Assembly: GCA_041660045.1 (NCBI GenBank)
Contig: JBAZXA010000001.1
Span: 372,001 to 436,000 of the forward strand
Source of the DNA: WM-3-3 sp041660045
GTDB lineage: Bacteria; Pseudomonadota; Gammaproteobacteria; Methylococcales; Methylomonadaceae
Reading direction: 5' to 3'
Length of the DNA stretch: 64,000 bases
Positions 35,695 through 44,917 of this stretch are shown one piece after another. Position 1 is the first letter of the stretch. Each line of letters opens with the position of its first letter. The position numbers and the translations under genes were made by a program. The notes beneath the pieces were generated by a model. The model did no database searches. It saw nothing but the letters and a program-made list of their open reading frames with translations, and was not told the origin of the DNA.

Positions 35695-37269
35695 TTAAAT
35701 AAAATCATATCCCTTTTTTTCGGGTTCTAACCTGTTCTTTTCTGCCAAACGTCTGCACTCAAATTGCCAATAACCTAAACCGATATTTTTTTTATTACCT
35801 AAGATGATAGGAAAATTATCATGTGGCATATACATGCGTAATATATCGTCATCTTTAAGCAGAAAGGTATCTACGATTAAATAGCTTTTTTCGACATTTT
35901 GTTCTTTTAAACTATAAAGCAAGCCCTTTTGCTGAATTTCTGCATCATTACCATTAAGTTGATAATAGGTCACCGCCAAAGAAAACTGAGTCAGCATTTG
36001 CAAACCAAAACTGATGCTATATTGTTTAGCAACTATAATTTTATTGACTATTCCCAGCATTCGGCGATGCTCTGGCGCATCAGTTTTTCTAAAACTAAGT
36101 AAACTTCCAACAGAAATTGCCCCAGACTTTTCAAACTCACAAGATAATAAACGCTCTGAAGCTGATTGCGCTAAAACTTCCACGCAATTGCTGGCGCCAC
36201 CTTCCAACGTGCTTTGCAAATCATGGGTGGCTTCAAATCCAATAGCAATATAGCGATTTAAACGGTCGCTAAAAATAGGGGCGCTTTGGACGCTCGTTGC
36301 TGACCAACGTTGTTCCAAATACTCTAATAATTCTGCTGAAGGCAACGCCTGTGGGCCAGGGACATGCATTGAGCTAAAGCGTGCTTCGATGGGGTTAATG
36401 TATTTAGCTTTTTGCTCAAACGCTTTAGACAAACGGCTAAAATCAATATAAAGTGCGGATGCATCAAGATTAGGTTTGTTTATTAATTGAAAAGAAGGTG
36501 GGCTGTCTTCATCAGTTAATACTAAACACTGATTTTTTTGGCCACTGACAGGCTTATTTTTTAAACTTAACAGCGTCACAATGGTTTCAATAAAGCGATA
36601 CACTAAGCCAACTTCTTTCTGCATTAAACCTGTTGGATCAGCTAAACTTAATAAAAGTATCTGCAGATAGCATTCTTCTGCACTGCTAGCCTTAGCATGC
36701 TGCTCCGTACTTTCCGCAACCCGGGCTGCCTCTTTTTTTAATTTTGTACTAAGCCGATACAAGGAATGCAGATCTATCCATACCCAATCAGGTACAGAAT
36801 TTCCCATCATAAAATGGCTGGCGATAACACTGCTTAACCCCTTAATACAACGATGTATGGCTAAAGTTATAGTCTTGCCCTGAAACCAACTGCTTTGACG
36901 TTGGCTTAATTGCTTTAACACCATCCAATAACCAATAGTAAATTGACGCTCAATGGCAATTAATACGTCAAATACTTTTTTCTCATTGTCCTCTTTAGGG
37001 TAGCCCGTACCAATAAATTTTGAACGCAGATATTCTTCAATCATGCTGACATTGGGCCTTAGCATTTCCAAGGCATCCAACCGAATTTGCACATCCATTT
37101 CTATGGTATTGGCATCAATGATCAGGTCATGCAATAGACGCGAAGCTAAACTTAGATTGGCTACTGGAAAATGATTAAGCCACTGTTGTAACGCCTTCTC
37201 TTCGAATTGCTTCAACCGTGTAGGATTGCTTTGCTGGGCTGGTATAATCAAATAAAAAGAGTTCTTCAA
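35695..37269 (-). CDS. Large hypothetical protein, possible C-terminal PilZ-like fold
   Basis: Cytoplasmic-looking protein of 524 residues without signal peptide or membrane span. The N-terminal 230 residues are mostly helical. A middle part contains LDASALYIDFSRLSKAFEQKAKYI. The C-terminal 150 residues look beta-rich with LLSFRKTDAPEHRRMLGIVNKIIVAKQYSISFGLQML. That stretch resembles the strand pattern of PilZ-like domains at the end of large betaproteobacterial proteins (a residue pattern of GVVRWxRR then GVELL). The resemblance is only to the pattern and no c-di-GMP motif is visible. No firm family assignment. Confidence 0.6.
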   Translation of the reverse strand: MKNSFYLIIPAQQSNPTRLKQFEEKALQQWLNHFPVANLSLASRLLHDLIIDANTIEMDVQIRLDALEMLRPNVSMIEEYLRSKFIGTGYPKEDNEKKVFDVLIAIERQFTIGYWMVLKQLSQRQSSWFQGKTITLAIHRCIKGLSSVIASHFMMGNSVPDWVWIDLHSLYRLSTKLKKEAARVAESTEQHAKASSAEECYLQILLLSLADPTGLMQKEVGLVYRFIETIVTLLSLKNKPVSGQKNQCLVLTDEDSPPSFQLINKPNLDASALYIDFSRLSKAFEQKAKYINPIEARFSSMHVPGPQALPSAELLEYLEQRWSATSVQSAPIFSDRLNRYIAIGFEATHDLQSTLEGGASNCVEVLAQSASERLLSCEFEKSGAISVGSLLSFRKTDAPEHRRMLGIVNKIIVAKQYSISFGLQMLTQFSLAVTYYQLNGNDAEIQQKGLLYSLKEQNVEKSYLIVDTFLLKDDDILRMYMPHDNFPIILGNKKNIGLGYWQFECRRLAEKNRLEPEKKGYDFI

Positions 37270-37346
37270 CTACTTACCCAGTATAAATTCTTCTTTGCAT
37301 AGTAAAAAATAATGTTGCGCACTGGCCTTAGCAAGGTTAATCGGCA

Positions 37347-38150
37347 TTAAGCCCCGCCTTTTCTGGTCATCATGCCTTGCGAGGGATTATAGCCAATGAT
37401 GGCCGCAATCATAAAAATTACAAATGCTAAGGCAGTATAAATAAAAGCCGGTTGATTAAACTGGCCATACAGGGCGAAGCGTATCAACTCAACCGCTTGA
37501 GAAAATGGATTGTATTGCGCTAGTTTCTGCAACAAAATACTGGATTCTTGCAGTTTCCATAGGGGATATAAAGCCGTCGACATAAAAAACATTGGGAATA
37601 TCACAAAATTCATGACGCCAGCAAAATTTTCCAGCTGCTTAATAAAAGAAGATAACAACAATCCCAAAGCCCCTAACATTAATCCAGATAAAACCAAGGC
37701 TGGCAATACCCACGCATAACCTAACCATGGCGCTTGAATATCATAAAACCAAGCCACCACTAAAAATACATAAGCTTGTAATACCGAGACCGCAGTACCG
37801 GCCAACAATTTACTAAATAATAAAAACCATCTAGGTAGCGGACTGACCATTAACATCCGCATACTACCCATTTCACGGTCATACACCATGGAAAATGAGC
37901 TTTGCATGCCATTAAAAAGCTGGATCATACCCAATAGGCCTGGCGTAATATAAACTTCGTACAATATATAGGTTTCATAAGGTGGCATAATTGCAATGCC
38001 TAATGCCGCCCTAAAGCCGGCTGCAAAAACAAACAGCCAAACTAAAGGTCGCACTAAAGCAGACACAAAGCGCTCATGTTGTTTAACAAAACGGAGTAGT
38101 TCCCGCCCTATTATGCCAAACATCGCGCGCCCATAATGCAGCGCTTTCAT
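37347..38150 (-). CDS. pedC: ABC-2 type permease of the PQQ-alcohol-dehydrogenase-linked transporter (PedC-like)
   Basis: Integral membrane half of an ABC-2 transporter, 267 residues with six predicted spans. Visible are the N-terminal amphipathic RELLRFVKQHERF, the SMVYDREMGSMRMLMVSPLPRW loop diagnostic of ABC-2 permeases, and the MFFMSTALYPLWKL segment. It overlaps the ATPase gene by 4 bases. Gene order binding protein, beta-propeller, ATPase, permease matches the PedA1A2BC type, associated with PQQ-dependent alcohol oxidation and, in Pseudomonas putida, with growth at low lanthanide supply. The substrate here is inferred, not shown. Confidence 0.85.
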   Translation of the reverse strand: MKALHYGRAMFGIIGRELLRFVKQHERFVSALVRPLVWLFVFAAGFRAALGIAIMPPYETYILYEVYITPGLLGMIQLFNGMQSSFSMVYDREMGSMRMLMVSPLPRWFLLFSKLLAGTAVSVLQAYVFLVVAWFYDIQAPWLGYAWVLPALVLSGLMLGALGLLLSSFIKQLENFAGVMNFVIFPMFFMSTALYPLWKLQESSILLQKLAQYNPFSQAVELIRFALYGQFNQPAFIYTALAFVIFMIAAIIGYNPSQGMMTRKGGA

Positions 38151-38890
38151 GAGGTGCCCCTGGTTTGCGTCAACCTATAAAATGCGTCTTTAATAGACGC
38201 TGCCTGGGTATGTTCCAAAACTTCATCAACGCTGCCATAGGCTTTAATTTCTCCCTGATGCAAAATAATTAATCGATCAGTTGCATAAATTTCATCAATA
38301 AGATGACTAGCCCAAAGCACGGCTAAGTTTTCTTCGCTAGTCAATTTATGGACATGCTCAACAATGTCTTGTCGACTAGGGACGTCCAGCCCTACCGTAG
38401 GCTCGTCCAATAATAAAACAGCTGGTTTGTGTAATAAAGCCCTAGCAATTTCAACACGGCGCCGGTGGCCACCATTTAGTTGGCGTACTGGCTCAAAGCG
38501 GCGGGCATACATATTCAAGCGTTCCAGTTCCTCTTGGATACGCAAATTGGCATATTTCCTACCCATTCCTTGCAAAGCAGCGTGGTAGCGTAAGTTTTGC
38601 AGCACAGTTAAATCCATATCCAATGTACTCTGCTGAAAAACAACACCCAACTTGGCTAAGGCGTGTTGTGTTTGGCGTTTAATATCAAAGCCACATAACG
38701 CAATGCCACCAGCTTTGGTATCGTATAAGCGTGTAATTAATGAAAACAACGTACTTTTGCCAGCGCCATTTGGCCCTAAAAGTACCGTACATTCACCGGG
38801 TTGTATCGAAAAAGCAATATTAACCAAGGCTTTTTTACTGCCATAAGAAAAACTTAAGTTCTCAACACTTAATGCTGAATTTACATTCAT
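38147..38890 (-). CDS. pedB: ABC transporter ATPase of the PQQ-linked system (PedB-like)
   Basis: Nucleotide-binding subunit, 247 residues. Walker A GPNGAGKST (about 39-47), Q-loop VVFQQST and Walker B LLLDEPTVGLD are present. The signature is LNGGHRRRVEIARAL instead of LSGGQ, a variation seen in the PQQ_ABC_ATP family. The switch His lies in WASHLIDE. The start overlaps the beta-propeller stop and its stop overlaps the permease start, each by 4 bases, giving full translational coupling. Confidence 0.9.
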   Translation of the reverse strand: MNVNSALSVENLSFSYGSKKALVNIAFSIQPGECTVLLGPNGAGKSTLFSLITRLYDTKAGGIALCGFDIKRQTQHALAKLGVVFQQSTLDMDLTVLQNLRYHAALQGMGRKYANLRIQEELERLNMYARRFEPVRQLNGGHRRRVEIARALLHKPAVLLLDEPTVGLDVPSRQDIVEHVHKLTSEENLAVLWASHLIDEIYATDRLIILHQGEIKAYGSVDEVLEHTQAASIKDAFYRLTQTRGTS

Positions 38891-39858
38891 GGCTTAACAA
38901 CCACTCCCCACGGATAGGCCCCAACAGCCACAGATTTCAGCACTTTTTGATTATCCAAATCGATGATGGAAATATCATTGCTAACGCCATTTGTGGTATA
39001 GAGTTTTTTCTGATCAGGTGAAAATGCCAAGTTCCAGACTCTTTGTCCCACTAATAAATATTTTTCTACCTCAAATGTCTGGGCATTGATGACAACAACA
39101 CGGTTAGCAGGCCCCAAGGCAACATAAGCCCTACGGCGCTGGTTATCAATTAAGACACCTACTGGTTGAATTTTATCGGCACTGATACCTGGAACCTCAA
39201 GCTTAATTGTTTTAATAATTTGCTTGGATTTGCTATCAATTACCATAATCGTGCCAGCAATTTCAGATGTCACCCACAGCTGTTGGCTATCGTCTGTAAA
39301 GCTTAATGACCTAGGCCTAGGATCAACAAGGGTATTGTCCTTGATCTCTAACGATTTGACATCGATCCAATGCAACATATTGGTAGTTTCGGAAGCACTG
39401 ACCACCCATTGGTTATCTGGGCTTACATTAATACCTTCAGGTTCAAGCCCGACTTGTATTTGTTTGATGGCTTTTTGCTTGGCGACATCGATTACAGTAA
39501 CTTGGCTATCATCTTCATTAGACACATAAATACGGTCACCCGCAGGACTAACTGCAAAAGTTTCAGGATCTTCGCCTGAGGGTAAGCGCCCCACTTCTTT
39601 TAAGGTGTCCGTGTCTATTATCTTAATAGTGTTATCATCACTAGTAGCAACCAAAAGAAACTTATGATCCGGGGTAATTGAAATACCACGCGGACGTTGG
39701 CCGATGTTTACTGTTTTTACCAGCTTGCCGCTTGCTGCATCAACTATTGCCAAAGCATTATCTTTTTCTAAAGTAACAAAAACGGTTTCTGCATAAACTG
39801 GGTTGATTATTGCTATTAAAAAAAGTAAACCGAACGAATTCTTTATACACATAAGCAT
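38887..39858 (-). CDS. YVTN beta-propeller protein of the PQQ-linked ABC system (PedA2-like)
   Basis: Exported seven-bladed propeller of about 323 residues after start correction. The signal peptide MLMCIKNSFGLLFLIAIINPVYA ends at AETVFVT (read as a hydrophobic core then VYA cleavage). Repeats such as VFVTLEKDNALAIVDAASGK, NIGQRPRGISITPD, PSGEDPETFAVSP and VGLEPEGINVSPD mark the YVTN/PQQ-associated repeat family. The frame is open 31 codons further upstream inside the binding-protein gene, but the ATG at 39858 sits 4 bases after that gene's stop and starts the signal peptide. Confidence 0.88.
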   Translation of the reverse strand: MLMCIKNSFGLLFLIAIINPVYAETVFVTLEKDNALAIVDAASGKLVKTVNIGQRPRGISITPDHKFLLVATSDDNTIKIIDTDTLKEVGRLPSGEDPETFAVSPAGDRIYVSNEDDSQVTVIDVAKQKAIKQIQVGLEPEGINVSPDNQWVVSASETTNMLHWIDVKSLEIKDNTLVDPRPRSLSFTDDSQQLWVTSEIAGTIMVIDSKSKQIIKTIKLEVPGISADKIQPVGVLIDNQRRRAYVALGPANRVVVINAQTFEVEKYLLVGQRVWNLAFSPDQKKLYTTNGVSNDISIIDLDNQKVLKSVAVGAYPWGVVVKP

Positions 39859-39862
39859 GGTC

Positions 39863-41074
39863 TCATTGACAAGTTGATTCGGGTTGATCATACCCAAGGC
39901 TATCAAGTTCCGTTTTAGGGTGCAAAAAACCATCAATTGGCGCCACGGCAACTAATGACCGTGGTGCCGCCAGTAGAATTGGCTGCCTTAGTTGCCCGTC
40001 CCATTTTCTAAACGATAAAGGGCTCCCTTTATAACCTTGTAAAGAAAACTGGTCACTCAGTATAAATGCCGAGATAGCGCTTATGCTGTTGGATTTTACC
40101 CTGGTTGCGGCCTCGCCTATAGCCCTTACGGCCAAATAAGCCGCGTAATCACGCTCATTCATCCAGCGACCCGCTTTTTCCCTAAAACGATTTTGGATTT
40201 GGATAGCCCCCCATTGTTCATGCGTTGGGTGCCAAGCAGTGGCGACTAAACCCTGGGTGCCTATAACCGGCCTAGGCTTCCAAGTACGGTATTCAAGAGA
40301 GTCGCCTATTTGGCCTTGCTCATCAGCTATCACTAGAACATCATAATCATCGACTTGGGTAAATACAGGAATTTCGGCTTCCTCAGTACCACGGCTATCA
40401 AAATTATGCTGCCACTTTTTTTCAGCAACTAATTTAATATTTAAACGTTTTGCCGAACGCTTAATGGCATCGGCGTATAAACTATCCTCAGGATTTTTAC
40501 CTATTAATAAAAACCATTTAGTCCAGCGCTTTTTCATCATATATTGCGCTAAAGCGTCCGCCCGCATTGCCCGACTAGGTAAAATATGCAGGACATTATG
40601 CCGGCAATCGGCATTGCGCTGCGCATCGTCAGTAGTCTGTACATCAAATAACAAGGCTTTTGTGGCTGCCATATCAGCTATTTGTTTGACTTGCTCGGCC
40701 GGCAAATCTGCAATAACGAACTCAAACTGTCCCAAAACGCTTGATTTGAACACATCTAGCAGATTAGTCTCCACCGGTACTATTATTTTTTTTAAGTTAA
40801 ATTGCTGGCCCGTAAATTTACCCGTCGTATTGTTATCGATGATGGCCAATTCTGCCCCTAATACGCCCTGCTCCTTAAGCAATGAATCGATGAGTAAAAG
40901 CGCTGGAGTAGGCACTTGCTGCTGAGCTAGATAAGCGATATTAATCACTTGCTGATTAAGTGTTTTTTGTTTGGCTGCCGCATGTGAAACACCAATACAA
41001 AAATAAATTAAAAACTGCATCACAAAAATAGATCGTAAAAATTTGGATGCCAGATAACGGAACATACCTATCAT
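39863..41074 (-). CDS. Periplasmic binding protein of the PQQ-linked ABC system (PedA1-like)
   Basis: Exported 403-residue protein with a signal peptide ending near SHAAAKQ. It has the two-lobe fold of branched-chain amino-acid-type binding proteins: VINIAYLAQQQVPTPALLLIDS, the LGAELAIIDNNTTGKF loop, KRWTKWFLLIGKNPEDSLYADAI and a final VAVRAIGEAATR-like helix (seen as AYLAVRAIGEAATR). The family is the one named ABC substrate-binding protein of the PQQ-dependent alcohol dehydrogenase system. First gene of the four-gene operon; it lies opposite a PilZ gene across 153 bases. Confidence 0.85.
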   Translation of the reverse strand: MIGMFRYLASKFLRSIFVMQFLIYFCIGVSHAAAKQKTLNQQVINIAYLAQQQVPTPALLLIDSLLKEQGVLGAELAIIDNNTTGKFTGQQFNLKKIIVPVETNLLDVFKSSVLGQFEFVIADLPAEQVKQIADMAATKALLFDVQTTDDAQRNADCRHNVLHILPSRAMRADALAQYMMKKRWTKWFLLIGKNPEDSLYADAIKRSAKRLNIKLVAEKKWQHNFDSRGTEEAEIPVFTQVDDYDVLVIADEQGQIGDSLEYRTWKPRPVIGTQGLVATAWHPTHEQWGAIQIQNRFREKAGRWMNERDYAAYLAVRAIGEAATRVKSNSISAISAFILSDQFSLQGYKGSPLSFRKWDGQLRQPILLAAPRSLVAVAPIDGFLHPKTELDSLGYDQPESTCQ

Positions 41075-41227
41075 TTAAAATAAGCTAATATCAGATTAAT
41101 AAAGGAAGCAATAATATTTATAAAGCTTGTTGTATATGCATTTATAGCAGTTTAACAGAAAAGCTCCCGTTGAAATTTATCAACTTCAGGTCAATACTTA
41201 ATTCAAATCCAGATCAAGCTGCTTAAA

Positions 41228-41632
41228 ATGAACCAATCTAAAAAAACCGAAACTTGTGATGATTTTTTTGAACTTAAGCTTACCGAAAGCCAACTCAATA
41301 ATAAACGCAGCATAACCCGTTATATTAGGACAGACTTACGTGCGGTTGTTTACACGGCCAACTTTTTTGGTTTTAAAGAAAAAATCCCAGTCCAGCTACA
41401 TGATATTAGTTGTAAAGGTGCGTTAATTGAAAGCCCCAAAAAACTGATACTCAGAAAAAAAATTATTTTAGCGCTACGTTTTAAGAACGGAAAAGTATTT
41501 CAAATTAAAGCCATGGTTATTCGTAAGACAGACAGCCATCATTTACTTCAATATGGTTTGAAATTTGAACGCTATAATAATAAATTAGGCGACTATTTAT
41601 TCGAAACACAAAAAGACTTAATTTTTAAATAA
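41228..41632 (+). CDS. PilZ domain protein
   Basis: Second stand-alone PilZ protein in the window (134 residues). The PilZ core (about 30-125) has NNKRSITRYIRTDLRAVV, where Arg residues could form the RxxxR arm. LHDISCKGALIESPKKL follows as a good D/NxSxxG motif, and then strands ending LLQYGLKFERY. Probably binds c-di-GMP. It is divergent from the PQQ ABC operon and followed by a MOSC gene on the same strand after 76 bases, so it may stand alone. Confidence 0.85.
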   Translation: MNQSKKTETCDDFFELKLTESQLNNKRSITRYIRTDLRAVVYTANFFGFKEKIPVQLHDISCKGALIESPKKLILRKKIILALRFKNGKVFQIKAMVIRKTDSHHLLQYGLKFERYNNKLGDYLFETQKDLIFK

Positions 41633-41708
41633 GCTTTTAAATTAGCTAAACACACTATAGCATTAAGCTTAACTGCAACAACTCAGCGCGCTTAGAGCAT
41701 TTATCTGC

Positions 41709-42542
41709 ATGACTAGCACTTCCCTAACTGGCATATATATCTACCCTATCAAGTCCTTAGCAGGTTTTCAGGCTGACCGCTGGAATGTAACAGAGACTGG
41801 CTTGGAATATGATCGAAAATGGATGTTAATAGACCATAACCAGCATTTTTTAAGCCAGCGTAAACTGCCCAAAATGGCCTTAATCACAACCCGAATAAGC
41901 CCCCCTTATTTAGTGATTACCGCCCCCCAGATGGAACCCTTACTGTTGTTGTTACAACCTGCCGCTGGCGAACGTATCAATAGCACCATTTGGCAAGATC
42001 AATGTGCCGCCCAACATATTTCCTATGCAGCGGACCTTTGGTTTAGTGACTTCCTACAGCATCCTTGTCAATTAGTTTACAAACCTGATGATGCTGTTCG
42101 GCAAGTGGACGTCAATTACGCCAAACCCCACGATCAAACCGCGTTTGCCGATGGCTTCCCATTCCTGATTATCTCTGAAGGCTCGTTGTCAGCACTCAAC
42201 CAGGCCATGCAACTGGATTTACCCATGATTCGCTTTAGACCTAATCTTGTCCTTGCTGGCTGTGCAAGCTATGCCGAAGATTATTGGCGCGAAATTAGTA
42301 TCGGAGAGATAGGTTTTAGGTTACCCAAACCATGCTCCCGCTGTTCTATTCCCAACATAGACCCAAGCAACGCAAGCTTAGGTAAAGAACCATTAAAGAC
42401 ACTCAACCTACACCGTAAATGGCAAAACCAAGTTTATTTTGGCCAAAATGCCCTCCATAACCAGTCAGGTGTTTTACAGCTTGGTGATCCTGTCACTATC
42501 CATCTCACTGGCAAGCCCCAGCCTCCATTAGCCCAATCTTAA
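41709..42542 (+). CDS. MOSC domain protein (YcbX/MOCS-type)
   Basis: Molybdenum cofactor sulfurase-C-terminal-like protein of 277 residues. The N-terminal beta-barrel domain starts IYIYPIKSLAGFQADRW and has LEYDRKWMLID. The MOSC domain (about 140-270) contains RFRPNLVL and the conserved cysteine motif KPCSRCSIPNID. Related proteins bind molybdenum cofactor and take part in N-hydroxylated base reduction (YcbX). No ferredoxin domain is fused here, unlike E. coli YcbX. Confidence 0.88.
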   Translation: MTSTSLTGIYIYPIKSLAGFQADRWNVTETGLEYDRKWMLIDHNQHFLSQRKLPKMALITTRISPPYLVITAPQMEPLLLLLQPAAGERINSTIWQDQCAAQHISYAADLWFSDFLQHPCQLVYKPDDAVRQVDVNYAKPHDQTAFADGFPFLIISEGSLSALNQAMQLDLPMIRFRPNLVLAGCASYAEDYWREISIGEIGFRLPKPCSRCSIPNIDPSNASLGKEPLKTLNLHRKWQNQVYFGQNALHNQSGVLQLGDPVTIHLTGKPQPPLAQS

Positions 42543-42584
42543 CCTATCACCGGCCTAGCTTTACGCGGTCAACCAATTGCAGTA

Positions 42585-42638
42585 GTATGCCTGCTGCATA
42601 CCAATTGTTATATCCGGCTAGGCTTACTAAGCCGATAT
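42585..42638 (+). other. Two hairpins in the glnS upstream region
   Basis: gtatgc-ctgct-gcatac (42585-42601, 6-bp stem) and atatccggct...agccgatat (42610-42638, 9 bp with one bulge, 10-base loop) lie 30-85 bases before the glnS ATG. No U tract follows either hairpin. They may end the MOSC transcript with Rho or fold as part of the glnS leader. Confidence 0.4.
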
Positions 42639-42669
42639 CTATTACTACTAAAGCGCTAACAAAAATCCA

Positions 42670-44334
42670 ATGAGCACCAGCGACACACAACCTTCAGCCA
42701 ATTTTATCCGCCATATCATTGATAATGACCTAGAACAAAATAAAAATGCTGGCCGCGTCGCCACCCGTTTTCCACCGGAGCCTAATGGTTATCTTCATAT
42801 TGGTCATGCTAAATCAATTTGCCTAAATTTTGGTACTGCTGCCCAGTACAGTGGTACCTGTAATTTACGTTTTGATGACACTAATCCCGAAAAAGAAAGT
42901 GACGAATATGTAGAATCGATCAAACGGGATGTACAGTGGCTGGGCTTTGAATGGAACCAATTACGGCATGCCTCAGATTATTTTGAACAGCTATTTGACT
43001 ATGCTGTACAACTTATTAACGCCGGTAAAGCCTATGTAGATAGCCTTAGTGCAGAAGAAATCAGGGCTTATCGTGGTACTTTAACTGAAGCCGGTAAAGA
43101 AAGCCCGGATCGTAACCGCCCAATAGAAGAAAACTTACAACTTTTCTTGCGCATGCGTGCCGGAGAGTTTGCTGATGGCCAATATGTGTTACGCGCTAAA
43201 ATAGACATGGCATCCTCAAACATTAATTTGCGTGACCCAACACTGTATAGAATTCGCCGTATCCACCACCAACGTACGGGTGAACAATGGTGTATTTATC
43301 CTATGTATGATTACACCCATTGCATATCGGATGCTTTAGAAGCTATCACCCACTCTTTATGTACTTTAGAATTTGAAGATCATAGGCCGCTTTACGATTG
43401 GGTGTTAGACACTTTGCAAACGCCCCACCATCCCCAGCAAATTGAATTTGCCAGGTTACAGTTGGAATACACTATAGTCAGTAAACGCAAGCTTAATCAG
43501 TTAGTTACTGAAAACCATGTTAGCGGCTGGGATGATCCACGCATGCCTACACTTGCAGGATTACGCCGTGCAGGTTTCACGCCTAAATCCATTCGGGACT
43601 TTTGCGAGCGCATCGGTATAACTAAACAAAACTCTTGGATCGAAATGGGGGTCTTAGAATATTGCATACGCGAAGATCTCAATGAAAATGCCCTTCGGGC
43701 TATGGCAGTCTTACAACCATTACGGCTAGTCATCGAAAATTATCCGGATGACAAAATAGAAAACTTAGAGCTTAGCAATCATCCGCAACGTCCAGAATTA
43801 GGAAAACGCCAAGTTCCCTTCAGCAAAGTAATTTTGATAGAACAAGATGATTTTGCCGAGAACCCACCCCCTAAATACAAACGCTTAGTTGAAGGTGGTG
43901 AAGTGCGTCTTAGAGGGTCTTATGTGATTAAATGCCAACAAGTGATAAAAGACAGCACAGGCAAAATTATAGAGCTACGTTGTAGCTATGATGCAGAAAC
44001 CTTAGGCAAAAACCCTGAGGGCCGTAAAGTAAAAGGCGTTATCCATTGGGTAGCAGAATCCTATTCACAGCCTGCAGAAATCCGTTTGTATAACCGCTTA
44101 TTTAGCGTGCCCAACCCCGATAGCGAGAGCAATTTTTTAACCGCGATCAATCCAAATTCATTGGAAATTTTAACCGACTGTCGCGTGGAAGCCAGCTTAA
44201 TGCAGGCAACTGCTGAAAATCGGTATCAATTTGAACGTACAGGCTATTTTTGCTTAGATGCTATTGAAAGTAACAACGGTAAATTAGTTTTTAACCGCAC
44301 CGTGACATTACGCGACAACTGGGAAAAAGACTAA
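42670..44334 (+). CDS. glnS: Glutaminyl-tRNA synthetase
   Basis: Charges tRNA-Gln with glutamine in the cytoplasm. The 554 residues match E. coli GlnRS in length. The catalytic domain has PPEPNGYLHIGHAKS (HIGH motif) and LRFDDTNPEKE; the second motif is VSKRKLNQLV (KMSKS-like). The C-terminal anticodon-binding beta-barrels contain QRPELGKRQVPFSK and VIHWVAESYSQPAEIRLYNRLF (read in parts). Downstream gene is 62 bases away and unrelated. Confidence 0.98.
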   Translation: MSTSDTQPSANFIRHIIDNDLEQNKNAGRVATRFPPEPNGYLHIGHAKSICLNFGTAAQYSGTCNLRFDDTNPEKESDEYVESIKRDVQWLGFEWNQLRHASDYFEQLFDYAVQLINAGKAYVDSLSAEEIRAYRGTLTEAGKESPDRNRPIEENLQLFLRMRAGEFADGQYVLRAKIDMASSNINLRDPTLYRIRRIHHQRTGEQWCIYPMYDYTHCISDALEAITHSLCTLEFEDHRPLYDWVLDTLQTPHHPQQIEFARLQLEYTIVSKRKLNQLVTENHVSGWDDPRMPTLAGLRRAGFTPKSIRDFCERIGITKQNSWIEMGVLEYCIREDLNENALRAMAVLQPLRLVIENYPDDKIENLELSNHPQRPELGKRQVPFSKVILIEQDDFAENPPPKYKRLVEGGEVRLRGSYVIKCQQVIKDSTGKIIELRCSYDAETLGKNPEGRKVKGVIHWVAESYSQPAEIRLYNRLFSVPNPDSESNFLTAINPNSLEILTDCRVEASLMQATAENRYQFERTGYFCLDAIESNNGKLVFNRTVTLRDNWEKD

Positions 44335-44396
44335 CGCACTTAATCTCGGACTTAGATTAAAATAAATACCTTTTAAACAGAATAACCAGAAACATT

Positions 44397-44804
44397 ATGA
44401 ATCAAGACAGCATTGCCCTTATAGAAAAATATTATGCCGCCTTCAATAGCGGGGATATGGACGAATTTTTAAGTTTGCTGACTGAAGATGTAATCCATGA
44501 CATCAACCAAGGTAAACGTGAAATTGGCAAAGCAGCTTTTACCCAGTTTATGGCTTGCATGAACAATAATTATCAAGAGCAATTGGTCGATATGGTGATT
44601 ATGGCTAGCGCCGATGGTAAACGCGCAGCCGCTGAATTTGTAGTTTTGGGGCAATATTTGAAGAGTGATGATGGCTTACCAGAAGCCAAAGGCCAGACCT
44701 ACCGTTTGCCAGCGGGCGCTTTTTTTGCGATTCAAAACGGCAAAGTCGCCCGCATAACAAACTATTATAATTTACAGGATTGGATAGCCCAGGTTAGCGC
44801 ATAA
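44397..44804 (+). CDS. SnoaL/NTF2-like protein (ketosteroid isomerase-related)
   Basis: Small cytoplasmic alpha+beta barrel protein of 135 residues. It starts with the helix IALIEKYYAAFNSGDMDEFLSLLTEDVIHDIN, typical of the NTF2-like superfamily. It continues with strands KRAAAEFVVLGQY and QTYRLPAGAFFAIQNGKVARITNYYNLQDW (in parts). Members of this group are often called ketosteroid isomerase-related, but activity cannot be predicted. No operon partner is evident. Confidence 0.8.
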   Translation: MNQDSIALIEKYYAAFNSGDMDEFLSLLTEDVIHDINQGKREIGKAAFTQFMACMNNNYQEQLVDMVIMASADGKRAAAEFVVLGQYLKSDDGLPEAKGQTYRLPAGAFFAIQNGKVARITNYYNLQDWIAQVSA

Positions 44805-44917
44805 GGGCTATGCTTATGCATAGAGTAGCATGCGTTTCAATATGAGTTTAGCGACGGCCCAGCGTTAGATTAAACAGTTTTTGAGGTCGGGCAAGCCAGT
44901 GGCATACTGCAAAGGCT

